Shown: positions 31,395 through 43,700 of the stretch, in pieces | How the letters are laid out: the number at the start of each line of letters is the position of its first letter | How positions within the stretch are numbered: position 1 is the first letter of the stretch | The notes under the pieces: generated by a model | What the model was told of the DNA's origin: nothing | What the model saw: only the letters and a program-made list of their open reading frames with translations | Databases searched by the model: none | Source: Magicicada septendecula | Taxonomy: Eukaryota > Arthropoda > Insecta > Hemiptera > Cicadidae | NCBI GenBank assembly: GCA_034769895.1 | Contig: CM068372.1 | Coordinates: 371,709,258 to 371,773,257, forward strand | Direction: 5' to 3' | Length of the DNA stretch: 64,000 nt | Made by a program: the position numbers and the translations under genes

Positions 31395-31612
31395 GCCCAG
31401 CAAGAACTATATTACTAACATATATGAAGACACTGAACAAGTCGGCTTGATCCGATATAGAGCTGAGGATTAATGGGTTTGCAAGAATACGTGGAACAAT
31501 AAATAAAGGTCTCGAAAACAAAACAAGAAAAACCACGACGCTACTGAAGTTCTATAAAACTATTAAGGTCGCAGCTCTCACATATGGTAGCGAAATATAC
31601 GTAGCCTATATA
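31395..31612 (+). pseudogene. Non-LTR reverse transcriptase fragment
   Basis: The plus strand reads FARIRGTINKGLENKTRKTT and LKFYKTIKVAALTYGSEI, again equivalent to the MCGTIRR...FYKVMALPTLLYGSEN segment. Its orientation is opposite to the 28724-29863 copy. A short CATCATCAT tract follows at about 31614. Confidence 0.6.
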
Positions 31613-31907
31613 CATCATCATCATATACATACATCAATATATGGTGATCATCATTTAGCGATTTTGTTATGGCATCCTAGCTACCGTCGACGCCGAGAAA
31701 ACAGTCCTCTTTCATTCATGGCAATATCTTTTCACCAGGAATCTCTAGGCTTTACTTTTTTCCTTCTATTGGTCGGTGTCTATTCCCATACCTTCTTTGG
31801 CCATCTAATCTTTGACCAGGGCTTTAGGTGTCCGAACGAATTTAACATTTTGTCATAACTGGTAAAAACAACACGTACCGATGAGGAAGCTGTAATATGG
31901 CAAATTC

Positions 31908-32042
31908 GTAAAATCAAATGACCCGTTCCTCCACGTTGGGGGTTGAGGAGTAGGAAGATGTGGTGGAATCAACTGATCTAGGCGGACGGAATTCTTAAAA
32001 TCAAATGACCCGGTTCTCCACGTTGGGGGTTGAAGAGTAGGG
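31908..32042. repeat. Direct repeat, 87-bp spacing
   Basis: Two ~45-bp copies sharing AAAATCAAATGACCC and CCACGTTGGGGGTTGA begin at 31910 and 31997 and differ at only a few positions. A local tandem duplication is likely. The surrounding 32043-32869 shows no recognisable gene. Confidence 0.75.
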
Positions 32043-32869
32043 ATGGCTCCTCTATCCTTAGGAAAATTTCAGTTGCTAACCAAATTTTAAGTCATTTCAC
32101 ACATGCGCACAACAGTCTTTTACAATGTTTCATAGTGTGAACGTCGACTGAAACCGGCTGGCGAGAACAACGGAAGCATGTGTGTGACAGTGAACTGTTT
32201 TCGCGTTATCTCCCCTCACTCCTCTCTAGACAACATAATGGGGGGGGGGGGTAATTCATTCACTGGGTGTGCGCAGCTCAGCAAACAAGAAAGGCTGTCA
32301 CATTTCTGAAGTACGTAGAGCCGGACGGGTCAAGTAGAAATCGACCTGGCAAACGACCAAGGGCTTTAATTGTGAGTACGTGGAATACTTAGGGTAGAGA
32401 AACAAACATTATGAAATGTAGATAACAAAGAATAAATGAAGAACATCTAATGGAAACGAAATGGAATTTCTCAGAAGAGTAAAGGAATGTTTTCGACTCC
32501 ACAGATATAGGAACGAGGATACGAGGTTATCACAAATAGATCATAAATAGATTTGGCAGAAATGAGAGAATTAATGGAAACAATACTATGACAGAATGCC
32601 CATATAGCAATCAATGTATTATAGTAATCGATGACATCTTAAAAGTACTGTATAAATATAGAGGAAGAAGAAACGTGAGTAAATCGTGAAGAAGATGGAT
32701 ACCGTAACAGGCCTATTACCTGAAGCAAAGGATAAGAAGAAGAATTATGTTATTATTAAAATTATTATCCGGGATGTAAGGCCGTGGTCTTCCAGATTCT
32801 TCATGCCGTTAGGTGTTAATCGCTCGACCAGAGTTTCGGCCTCACCTCTGGAGGGCATCTTCTGTGTAA

Positions 32870-33002
32870 GGACTTCAAAAAAACTGACAAGATGTACGTC
32901 AGTACAACCACAGTACTGTGGCAAAGGTTAAGGTTTTACACAGTACTCGCAAATATTTGCCACAGTACTGTGGTTGTACATCTTGTCAGTTTTTTGAAGT
33001 CC
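32870..33002. repeat. Palindromic element, ~27-bp outer arms
   Basis: Outer arms beginning GGACTTCAAAAAA and ending TTTTTTGAAGTCC (32870-32897 and 32976-33002) enclose CCACAGTACTGTGG palindromes and the same core found at 25692-25771. The left half carries an extra GTCAGTAC octamer relative to the right half. The stretch 33003-33866 shows no recognisable gene. Confidence 0.7.
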
Positions 33003-33866
33003 ATTAAGGTACTCATTTAATTGGTAACTGTAGGAGACTTACTGACAAGTTATGTAATTGAAACAACTTTTACTTAGTTCGAGTTTAGAACACGAAAGCT
33101 TAAAACACAAGTTTTTAAGGAATTTCAAAACACTAAATTCAATATACTGTATTTCATAAGTGTCAATTAAGTCAAAATCAGTCTCGTGGTTCCGTCGGGA
33201 TTCGACCAAACCAGAGTTTCCCATGGTCCCCCTCCCTCCAATTGAAAGCCAGTTGTCATATTCCTGTGAGACTCACAATTAGAGGCAAGCCACTATTTAG
33301 GCATGGAGATAGAGGGCTTTGTTGTTCTCTGCAGACCATTCATCTCCTATGTGTTCTTCTGGCCATCGTGTATAAGATGTCTGCCTTATACTTGTGTTTT
33401 ATATTGGACATTTTTATTTTGTTTTTATATCTCGATCACTTCAGTGTTCGTTGAGTTGTTCGTTGCATAACTGTGACATTAAATTACAATGTCTACTGTC
33501 CTTGTCCACTTCCATATTATTATCTGATCTAGATACTGGATCATTGAATATCATCACTGCTTCCTGTGTGTTGCATTCTTCCTAACAACAAGTCTGACTT
33601 CTAACTCACTCATCTCTCTTACCAATTGTACCCTAACTCATCCTGCTTCCAAGAGTCGTACATGATAAGTTCAAGAGAGTCTGCTATTCTACGTACACCA
33701 TAACCCAAACTGGCAATGCTTCGGCCACACCGACCGTGTTTCAGTCGCGTGAAATATTCAAGGGATCATTTTACACAGGATTGTACTACGACAAAAACAA
33801 AAGAGTAAAAGCGCGGCGGTGGTTATCTTTTAAATTTTCGTGCTTGCTCCCATGTTTAAGCAGTAG

Positions 33867-34905
33867 CTTCAGAAGTACAGCGTCCGTGCGTAGAACCAAC
33901 AGTCGCGCACCAACAGTCGGAGACCTTCGAGGAGGAACCGGGTGTGGCCCATCAAAGTCCATATGGATTACGGGACACACACTCGAACTCCCAAAAAATC
34001 CTGTTTTACGAGAAATCTACCCTAGCTGGGTCAAAGCCAATGATAAGGTAGGTTGGCGTATCCACCTCCTCTCGCTCGGTCCAATTTACGACTCCGCCGA
34101 CTCAGCGGACGCCAATCCGCCGATGATGGGAGAACAAGCGGCCCGAGCCCGATGCTACTAGTCTTCATCTGTGAACTTAATGGACATCACGGACTGGCGT
34201 GAGAGGTCCGACACAGCTACTGACCAGGGACTGCGCACCCTGGTTCCCGTTCGTAATGCGCTACTGGGCGTAAGGGCGCACCCTTTGCCGTTCGCGCGAG
34301 CTATACGCACATTTTCCAACCATCAGTGCCGATGCCACCGAAGGAAAGTGTACTACCTGCGCTCGAAAGCAGTGCGTGTCTGGGTTGGTGGCGTGTCTTG
34401 GATGCACGGGAGGCCACCCGGAATCGACGGTGTAACCAATCGTGAGTCCCCGGGGCCTTCGTCGGCTACCCGCATGGGGTCGCTACTCAGTCACGCAGGC
34501 TTGTCCGTGCGCCTTTCACGGATGCGTGTTTTGGGTTCACCCGCCAGCTCTCCAAAGAACGGATCGCCTTGAGGCTACTTGCCAGGGAAGAAAGCCTCAT
34601 TCCCAGACCACACGGGCGCTACTTCGGATTCACTGCAGCTCGTTGCAGCTACGGGCCCGGGGACGCCAAATCCCTGGCTCCGTTTCCCGCCAGCTACTAG
34701 GGTTCATTCCACCTCGTGCAGCTACCTACCAGAGACGACAGTACCCTGGCCCCCGTTCGCGAAGCACACACGTTTAGCTTGGCATACATCAGCTCCATTC
34801 CACCCGAAGGGCCAGTTTTACTCTCGCGCCGACTCTGAGGCAGTGCGTGCTTGGCGGGGACGACAATGACGTGGCCACCGGGCATTGTGGTATAGACCCC
34901 TAACG
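33867..34905. repeat. Dispersed ~1.1-kb repeat, copy B
   Basis: Same orientation as copy A at 25369-26455, with which it shares long blocks. It lacks copy A's palindromic insert and instead has a short AAAGCCAATGATAAGG segment at that place. Open frames of 60-140 codons here do not correspond to those of copy A. Downstream, 34906-35117 is noncoding and ends in a GATGATGATAAGG tract. Confidence 0.7.
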
Positions 34906-35117
34906 GCATGGCCCTGGGGTAAAGCCACAGATCCACGCCCACGGAAGTGTAGCTTCAGCAGTGGATATAAAAGGGTTTTGATAGAGTATCACCATCTGAA
35001 ACGTACCAAGTATAAAGACTTGACGCTGCTGGCACCCAGTTGAAACAGTAAACATGCAACGTCAACGTAAAGCCGTTCGGCTCAAATTCCAGTTTTAGTC
35101 TTTAAGAAGATGATGAT

Positions 35118-35870
35118 AAGGTTTTGCCCGGAGTCACGTTGTCCCTCTTTGCCGACGGCGCTATGTATCATTGTAGCTCCATGTCCTCGCGATTTGTGAG
35201 TACAAACCTGCAGCGTCAGTTGGACCTGCTTCCGGAAATGGTGCGTGACTCTTAACACGGAGAAATCCGAGGCGATCTGTTTCACGGGAGAAGGCCAGCC
35301 CCTCTGCCTAGAAGGGAGTCTCATCGTCTGGAAGGAGACGGTGAAGTATTTAGGTGTTCGGCTAGACCGGCGCCTCTGCTTCAACTCTCACGTGACCGAA
35401 ACCCTCGAAAAGGCTCGCGGCGTCTGAGCCAAATTATTCCCATTTCTCTCGTGTCGCAGCCCCCTGGCCATGCGCACGAAAGTCACGATCTATCTACTGT
35501 TTCTCAGGTATGTGCTGACCATGCGGCTCCTGCATGGTGGTCACTTCTGTCAACCACCAATTGGTGTAGGCTGGAACGTTTCCAAGCTAACATCCTCCGT
35601 TCCTTATCAGGATCTCTTTGGTTTTCAGAAATTATGTAATCCAAGGAGATCTTCGAGTTCCTCCCCTGTCTGCTTTTGTCCGGTCGTTAGCTGTAACATT
35701 TTTGCTGCAACTGCGACCTCTTCCTTCCCTTACCTGCGAACTATCAGCACCTCAGAACCTCCACCGCCGACGATTCGGTCAAGCGCCCTCGTTCGGTTCT
35801 GATGACCCGCTATAAAGCCAGCCTCGCATTAACATCTGTCCACAGTCCTATAGTATGCCTCTGATAGCTG
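35118..35870 (+). pseudogene. Jockey-like non-LTR reverse transcriptase fragment
   Basis: In shifting frames the plus strand reads VTLSLFADG, LQRQLDLLPE, LNTEKSEAICFTGEG and VKYLGVRLDRRLCFNSHV. These match the catalytic-to-thumb region of Jockey-type reverse transcriptases. The second aspartate of the F/Y-A-D-D box is changed to glycine. C-terminal pieces follow (IQGDLRVPPLSAFVRSL, near 35630). It is truncated at both ends. Confidence 0.7.
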
Positions 35871-36157
35871 TCCTTCGTTCCATCCTCGCCCGCCTCCTAG
35901 CACGCTGAGTCAGCTGTTTGTTGCTGTTGCCTTGGCCACCGACAAGGAGGCTCTCTGTGGCCTTGAGACAGGCCATACGTGTTGCCTGAATCGGTTCCAG
36001 CGGCAGTGGCACAAAAAATCAAGTAACATTTCTCTCCCGCCATCAAGCGGATAACCGTGTTGGTGGTTTCCCTTCCTGTTTTAGGCACTTGTAGACTGAA
36101 CCAGACTATGTTCATCTTCTGGCAGCCATTGAGCAATGCAACGCAATGAGTTGTCTA

Positions 36158-39146
36158 CAGAGGCGGCTCACTCATAAGGGCACATGGTCACGTGCCCCAC
36201 CAAAAAAACACGAAAAAAAAATAAATAAATATTGTAGAAACGTCCTCGTTTCAAATGATAGCAATAGTTTGTAACAGTGCGAAGTCTGGAGAAATGTGGC
36301 AACGCGAAAACAAATGTGGCAACATAGCGACGGTCACAGAGGCGTTGTGACCCAATATTACTACTCCCTTCCACTTCTCAACTCTCTTGTGGTGGGAGAG
36401 CGTAATGCTAAAATCCCATAGCGTTCGGTCACACTAGACTATGTGACCATTGACCAAACATTTACAGTCTTCAAGTAGTAAACTCTGAATCCTGTAGGTG
36501 CGCCACATTACTGCAACTAACGGATATGAATCGGAGCTATTTAGTAGACTATTACATTTTACCGCCATCTGAGCTGTTCTATAATACTAATAATTACTGT
36601 TACTTTCTTAGTGTATATTGTTACGAAATAATGTTATTATAATGTTTCTATCGTGAATATGATTATAATAATTTTTGCGATTTTATATAATTTTAAATTA
36701 TATTCTCATTGAAGGAAATATTAAAATAGAACGTGTACCTAGAGCGGTTATGTTATGTGCTACACGATAGTTGTGGTGGCAGTGCTTATAGTAATTGTAT
36801 AAATTGTAGTGTTACAAGTTTACAAGTGGTTTTCAGTAATCAGTGTTACGCACGCGTGTAAATAACGGTGTTGAAAATATTCAAGTGTCGGTATTTTGTG
36901 TGCTTGTGTAAATCTCTGAGACAAAATGAATGATGTCAAGTATTTACAGAGTAAAACTTTGTGCTATGAAGATAGGTTAATAGCAAAACAATTGGGTTCA
37001 CCAAGACCGCAGTTGTCTATCAACCAAGTGTTTAAGGACAAAAACAGAACCTATAATAGAACTTTCAATACCACAGTGTACGAAAAATGGGAATGGATGT
37101 GCGGATGCCCCACAATCAATGATTTATTTTGCTTTGCTTGTCTTCTGTTTGGCGGTGAAGACACGTGGACTAAGTCGGGCGTTAAAGATCTGAAACATTT
37201 ACCAGAAAAGAGTAAGAAGCATTCGCTGTCTAAATGTCATTTAGACAATGAAATGAGTTTAGCCGTGCTAGGTATTGTAAATATTAGATTGCAACTCGAT
37301 GATGGTTACAGAATTTCTGTTCGTAAACATAACGAACTTGTAGACAAGAACAGATACATCTTGTCTCGAATAATTGATGCGATTAAATTTTGTGGAGAAT
37401 TTGAATTAGCTTTACGTGGCCACGATGAAACGAAAGAAGCAGACAACAACCCAGGGATTTTTAAAGGACTAATCAATTATACTGCAGCACTTCACAGTGT
37501 TTTGAAAGATCATTTAGAAAATTCAACAGTGTTTAAAGGAACCTCGAAAACAATTCAGAACGAACTTTTAGATGCCATTTTGTCAGTGTGTCGAAAAAAT
37601 ATCGTGACTGAAATTTCTACGATAGACTTCATATCACTTCAGGCTGATGAAACAACTGACAGTTCGTGCAAAACACAGAATGCACTGATTTTGAGATACG
37701 TCATTGAAGGGAGAATAATTGAAAGGTTTTGGGGTTTTTTTGAAGTCCATTTTGATAAAAGTGCTCGAAGTTTAGCCTCGACAATTTTAGGACAGTTGGA
37801 AGAAATAGGAATATACAAGTCCCCGGAAAAACTAATTTGTCAGACTTACGATGGTGCATCTGTTATGAGTGGTCAGAAAGGAGGGGTCCAGTGTTTGGTT
37901 AAAGAGAAGTATCCAAATGCAAATTTTATTCATTGTTATGCCCATCAAGGGAATCTGATTCTTCAAAACTCAACATCGTCTGCCTCCCAGAGTAGAATAT
38001 TTTTTCAAGATCTGCAAGGAATAGGACCATATTTTTCAAGATCTCCAAAGAGGATGGATTATTTAGTAGAAATTGTAAAAAAAAAATTGGGTCTGTGCCT
38101 CCTACAAGATGGTACTTTCAACACAGGGCTGTTAATACTGTGTTTGAACATAAAGATAATCTAATAAAGTGTTTTGAACACATTAGGGACATAGAGATTT
38201 CTGACAAAAGTGCTTCTAGCCAGGCTGCAGGATTTGTACGAACTTTGAGGGATCCTCAGTTCATTTTCTGGTTGACTTTTTTCCACAAAATTATGCCTCA
38301 TGTGGCGATTTTCTTTTATTGCATTCAACAAAGAAACATTGATGCAATAAAAATGAGAACATTTGTTAAACATTTTGTGAGTGCAGTGGTTAATATTCGT
38401 AAGACCTATGAAGACAGTGAAGTGTCTGTAAGTGAGCCTGTGACTAAGAGACAGTGTGTTGAACAATTAAGTAATAGGAGCAACCGTGTGGCCGCTTTGG
38501 AAGTATGTGATATGATTGTGAACAATATTAATGAAAGATTTCAATTTTCAACATTTATGTGTTTCCAAATTGTTTTTAGTTGAAAAGTTCCCACAGTACT
38601 GTGTTGAATTTCCGGAAAATGATTTTCAGACTACAATTAAATTTTATCCAACAATAAATGGTCTGAAACTGAGAACCGAACTAGAAGTGTTATACAGTCG
38701 TGAAGATTTACGTATTGCTTCTGGTGCAACACCCTTATTACAGTTTGTCCTTGATAATAACATGTTTCGTACCTTCTCAGAGTGTGTGACTATTTTAAAG
38801 ATAATTGTTACCATACCGATGACAACTGTTGAAAGTGAAAGGTGCTTTTCTACATTGAAAAGAATAAAAACATTTTTAAGAAATTCCATGGGCACTGATA
38901 GACTGAATGCATTGGCTATGCTATCCACAGAAAAAAAAATGATTCATGGAATTCAAGATTTCAACAAACAAGTGATAGAGGAATTCGCTACATCTAAAAA
39001 CAGGAGAATGGAATTGTTATACAAAAAGTGAAATACCAGGTAAGACATTCTATATTTTTTAAGTACTAATTACCGCGAATGGTGGCCCACCTTAGATCCT
39101 CCCCACTGTGTGCCCCTCCCATTTCATTACTCACGAGCCGCCACTG
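36158..39146 (+). mobile_element. hAT transposon with intact ends
   Basis: The element starts CAGAGGCGGCTCAC and ends with the inverse of CAGTGGCGGCTCGTG. It is flanked on both sides by the identical 8-bp sequence GTTGTCTA (36150-36157 and 39147-39154), the hallmark of hAT insertion. It contains one transposase gene broken by two frameshifts. Boundaries are complete, so it could in principle still be moved in trans. Confidence 0.93.
36926..39031 (+). pseudogene. hAT transposase, ZMYM1-like type, frameshifted
   Basis: Start at ATG 36926 (MNDVKYLQSK). An N-terminal TTF-type zinc-finger region has CGCPTINDLFCFAC near residue 55 and HSLSKCH near residue 98. The catalytic-core segments LQADETTDSS and ICQTYDGASVMSG follow, the latter with a conserved aspartate, then the HCYAHQGNL motif. 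The C-terminal hAT dimerisation region is TTVESERCFSTLKRIKTFLR (38821-38880). The frame breaks at an A10 run (about 38077-38086) and again between about 38531 and 38583. The whole would be roughly 700 residues, the usual size for this group, similar to animal zinc-finger MYM-type protein 1-like transposases. Confidence 0.88.
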
Positions 39147-39811
39147 GTTGTCTATACACATCCGGAACGTGTTGTTAACAGTTTATTACATTATGACGCT
39201 TCTCATTGTTGTATCACGAGCAGTCAAGTCTATTAGACTATTAGCAACATAAGCAACGTTACTAGTTGTTCAATTTTGTTTCCTGCGTCATCATGACGAT
39301 TCTCCAAGCTGTAAAGCAGGTTGGATTGGCCGCGCGGCGGAGACGAAGGCAAATTATTCACTGTAGACATATATTACATAAAATATAATACCCGATGTGT
39401 GACACGGATTTGACGGGTGACACGAATTATTAAAGCCTGTCATCGCTTATTGCTAGTGTCACTTCGCCATGCCTGTTATCGGACGCCAGGTTGATGTTTC
39501 AAAAAGCCAAACGAGTATGCGTGTGGTTATCGATTTTATAACAACATTCCCGTCGCAAAACATGAGGCCGTATAATACATATTTATGTGTCTTCACGCAT
39601 GTGGACGCTGTTGTACACTGTCGAGATTGCCTCCCGCTCTTATTTCTGACAAAGCTCTACTGAGTAACACGTCGAATAATTTTTAAAGAGCCTGATGACA
39701 TTTTGAATGCCACAACCGATACATAAAATCAAATAAAGCAATCGAATCGGAATAGAAATCTACCTAAAGATTTCACAAAACAAGCCTACAGGGAATCGTG
39801 GGAAGATAGGG
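39147..39811. other. Sequence flanking the hAT element, no gene seen
   Basis: Apart from the GTTGTCTA target copy at its start, I recognise nothing here. A 64-codon frame at 39469-39663 has no supporting features. Confidence 0.6.
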
Positions 39812-40159
39812 ATTTATCATCATCATCCTCAAGGTTTAAACCAAGAATTGTTTGTTCCGGTCTCAAATAGGCAAATATTACAGCTGGTCACTCCAGCGCT
39901 TCCTCGGACGTCCCACACCTCTCCGTCCCCTCGGCTTATAGTTCCATATTTGTTTGGGGATGTGGCAGTCATCCATTCGGGAAAGATGTTCCCACCAATT
40001 CAGCCGATACTGGGCGATCCTGTCGAGTATACTCATAATATTCAGTTCCTGCCGTAAATCTGTGTTTCTTCTATGATCATGGTGACTATACCCTGCCACA
40101 TGCCTGAGAAATCTCATTTCAGCCGCTTGGATGCTACTGGCCTGGCCTTTCGTTAAAGT
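39812..40159 (-). pseudogene. Non-LTR retrotransposon C-terminus (left half)
   Basis: On the minus strand the coding segment QAAEMRFLRHVAGYSHHDHR, then LDRIAQYRLNWWEHLSRMDD and NYKPRGRRGVGRPRKRW, ends near 39878. It is followed by a short GATGATGATGATAA tract (about 39812-39826). This is the extreme C-terminus of an arthropod endonuclease-reverse transcriptase, RTE- or Jockey-like but not resolved here. Its upstream continuation lies 21.6 kb away at 61802-61995, because the three-LTR array inserted between them. Confidence 0.85.
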
Positions 40160-43100
40160 TGTAATAATACAAATAAATATAAATATAGATGTGTGTTGAT
40201 GATATAAGCTATTATGGAGTATGTGACTCCGATGTAATCAAGCCCCTCTGTTTGGACTAGCCAATTTGTAATAAAATAAATAAGATTGATGTGTGAATCT
40301 GTAAGTTGTAAGGTGTTTAATTGGTGTGGCTCTCGACGTCTTACTGGCCTGAAACACTTCCTTAAGTTTCCCAGCTGGTCCAGTCCCAATGGTAGCAAGA
40401 CTGGTCGAGTAGCGTAAAGTTGATGAAGGAATATATATGTTCGGCTTCGCCGAAAGTTTCAAAACAAAATTTATTGTTTTGAAGGAAATTTAAAAAAAAT
40501 TATGTTTATAAAAAAAAATTATTTTAATTTTATTAATTAATTAATTAGGATCAATTAATTAATATAGGGCTGTGAAGTTTTAAACAGTGTAATGCTCTTC
40601 TGAAAATTTTTATTAAAGTTTTAGTATATTTTAAATAAGCTATCACCACTCATAAGACTGTCTGTAAACCAATCGATACTTGTTTACCTTTTTATTTTTT
40701 AGGTTATCTTCACTTACGGGTGGTAAAGTTCTTGTAGATTATCAATTAGAATTATATTATTGGTAATTAGTATTATTGAAGAAATAAAGAACTATTAAGT
40801 ATTGAAAAGTATTAATATTTTATTAAGTAATAGCAATATTGACTCTTATCGATTAGTATCGATTCTCAGGATATCGAAAAAAGTTACAAGTATATGATAT
40901 AAAAATTAAATAGGGTTCTTTAAACAGCCAGTTATTACCAAAGTCAGAGAAATCGGGCTAATATTTAAAAAGTATAACGTTACAATCAAATTAATAGTTA
41001 TTAATAAACACAGACATTGAATAATAAATTGTAAATATAATAATTGTTTTCACCAAACAGCTGTGCTGAACAAAGAAGAAGGCACTGAGACCGTCAAAGC
41101 AAATGGCCGCCGTCAAGTTGATCAAAATGTTGCTCGTTCCTGCTGCATTCCAAATAATGTATTTTGAAGCAATATTCCTGTTCTTGTGTCTGCAAATCTC
41201 TTGTTAAATGTTGTGTAGTGATTGGTGTACTGTTTCCGAGTTGTATTTAGTGTATCCGTATAATTATTAGTTCAAACACTTTCTCCGATTCCGTCACTAA
41301 TTTGGGTTAGAGTATTATACAGTTTTCTAGTGTTTTGTGGTGTTTTTCGGAGTAGATTTATATTTTTCTGTGTTATGGAGTGTTACTTGATCGTTTCTGT
41401 TATAATATGATAGTTTTAGAAGTATTTTACAAGTCACTCGCGATTTCACAATAACGCACTATACACTCGCTTTGTATGACGATTATAGGTTAGGTTATCC
41501 ACGTTATCAAACGTATGTCATGTTATCCGTTCAACTACCAATAATTAACTAACTGTTTCCTTCAGTTTCAATTAAACTCTTAGCCCATATAATATTATCC
41601 TTAACATTGTTCAAAAATATTTTCACATCCTGTGTATACTTTACTATTTCACTATATGAATGCCTAAACTTTGGTTATTTGTCAATTTTATTCACTAGAT
41701 TTGATTTAAATTAATCTTTCAGTTCATTCTGGTTATTTTCAGATTAAATAATGCCATTTTATAGTGTTTTCTGTCCAAAAAATAGTAATTTTACTTTCAG
41801 TTTGGTATACAAACTGTTTGGAAGTCAAAACATTAAAATTTACTTCCTGTCATTATATAACTTCAACCATTTTATCAGTTATATTTAATATTAATAATTC
41901 TATATTGTATTAAAAGGTTCCTATTCCCTTATTTTCTGGTAATTAATTGAATTAGTTGTATTCTGAAACATTATTCTGAAATATATGACTCCCATGTCTA
42001 AATTTCTGAGTTTAGTCATTTTCACTTTTATTCATAATTCTGAATATAATTTATTAAAATCTCTCTAAATGGTATGTGCAATTATATGGCATGATCTCAA
42101 GTTTATTTTGTCTAAACCCCTTTTGTTTATTTGCATTTAATTGAGCAATTTCTCTGTTTTGATGAAGTTTGGTTTCCATTCTTTTGGCCTATGATTTTTT
42201 AACAATTTTTCTTACAAAATAATTTACAAACAATATATGATGTGTGATACCCTCTCTGACTTTTACAAATAGTATTATAAATTAAACATGTTTTTAAATT
42301 ACACAAAAACAATTAGTATTGGTTACAATACAAACAATAGTTAAAACAAATAAAGAATTTTTTTTTTTTAAATAAATGGTTGTCTTCAAGTCAGACATTT
42401 TGCAACACAATCCTTATTTCTAAACATGGAAATATGGCTTACAAAAAAGGTTTTTTACTAACTAACATCTTAATTACTCTCTACTATTTACAAGTGGTAA
42501 CTATTTTTATAGTTCTGATGTTAGTTGTTTCAGACCCAAACAAATGGCCTTATATCTAATACATTTTTAAACATTCTTGTACTATATACATAAAAAACCT
42601 TATATTTATATTCTTATTTCTAACTATTATTATAAGTAGGATTCTACAGTTTTTATACCGTCTTTTACATTGTCTTTGGGGAATTGTACCCTGTCATTAA
42701 CAAATAAATAGTATTAATTGTTCAAAAGGTATTATGAACTCTGTTTTTCTTTTTTCATGTAAAACAAAATGTTATTTTAAACAGATTCATGTCTTATGAA
42801 CAACATATTGTCACAGTACATATTTTAAGTCATTGATAAATGCATATTTCATTGCATCCAATGTTTGTGATTGCCAAGAATGAAACACAAGGTTCATTTT
42901 TTATAATACCCAAAACTATCACTGGTTCACTTTGCACTTATATAATTATGTTAATGCTAAATGGTCGTATAGTCTTATTAACATAATAAATTGGTTAGCG
43001 TTTTTCAATGGAGATTTGTTCCATGGGTACTATATTATTGTTTCATCTTAGTTCACAGGAAACTTTTACTTTATACACTCCTCTCTCTTAAATTTATATA

Positions 43101-43678
43101 CATGTGGTTTTTATTTCGTTATACTTTTGTTTTTAGATATTTATTTTGGGGATATAGGGATTTGGGTGTCTTTTATAAGAGCATGACATCTTCTTCAGGA
43201 TGCTGCCCTCTTCTTCTTTCTTCAGTCTTCTTTTCTCCTGCCTTCTGGGACTGGTATCTTCTCCATCTTCTTCTTGTTGCCATCAGGTTTCTTGGGATCT
43301 TCTCCATCTTCTTCTTTATTACAGAAATACACAACCTGTATTGGTTGATCTTGGCTTATTTTAGGGTTTCTCTTCTATTTATTCTTCCTCGTTGTGGGTT
43401 TGGTCATATTCAGTACTGCTTTGTTATTTACTATTTTACCTTCCTGGGTTATACCTTGAAAACCTTTGGTTATGAGACTGGTTTTGGATGACTCATCACT
43501 AGTAACTCCTTTTATTTGAACTTGTATTTTCTTTATAATAATGATTTCTTTCCACAGTTGCTATGAATTAATTAATTTATATTAAACTTAATGCTTTCTT
43601 CCAAATTTAAACATTATAACTTCATTATTCTAATGATCAATTGCCATTCAATATTATGCATACATCTGTCACGCTACA
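40160..43678 (-). repeat. LTR 1 of the array (3519 bp)
   Basis: The plus-strand edges are TGTAATAATAC and CACGCTACA; on the element's strand it therefore runs TGTAGCGTG to ATTACA. It is AT-rich with no credible gene. A 166-codon hydrophobic frame (42991-43491, plus strand) recurs in all three LTRs but is a T-rich artefact of the antisense strand. A 22-bp direct repeat of its own edge (GCCAATTTGTAATAAAATAA) lies ~100 bp inside, at 40259. Confidence 0.9.
40440..40483 (-). promoter_or_regulatory. Paired hairpins presenting AATAAA in LTR 1
   Basis: TTCGGC-TTC-GCCGAA (40440-40454) is a perfect hairpin. Next to it TTCAAAAC/GTTTTGAA (40458-40465 with 40476-40483) forms an 8-bp stem. On the element's strand its loop contains AATAAA (complement of 40470-40475). 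A polyadenylation signal in a hairpin near the LTR 3' end recalls the retroviral poly(A) hairpin. Identical copies lie at 49502-49545 and 58563-58606. Confidence 0.6.
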
Positions 43679-43700
43679 GATTGCTCCCCTCCAGAAGTAA
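43679..43700 (-). promoter_or_regulatory. Polypurine tract, internal unit 1
   Basis: On the minus strand the sequence before the LTR is TTCTGGAGGGGAGCAATC, a polypurine tract adjoining TGTAGCGTG. It occurs again at 52739-52760. It supports placing the LTR edge at 43678/52738. Confidence 0.7.

Noticed and set aside
31858..34905. tRNA or other small RNA genes in the debris region
   Set aside because: I looked for cloverleaf-like and A/B-box patterns by eye and found none that could be supported.
42991..43491. A 166-codon hydrophobic frame present in all three LTRs (also 52051-52551 and 61114-61614)
   Set aside because: It is antisense to the element, follows T-rich composition, and its conservation is explained by the very recent duplication of the LTRs.
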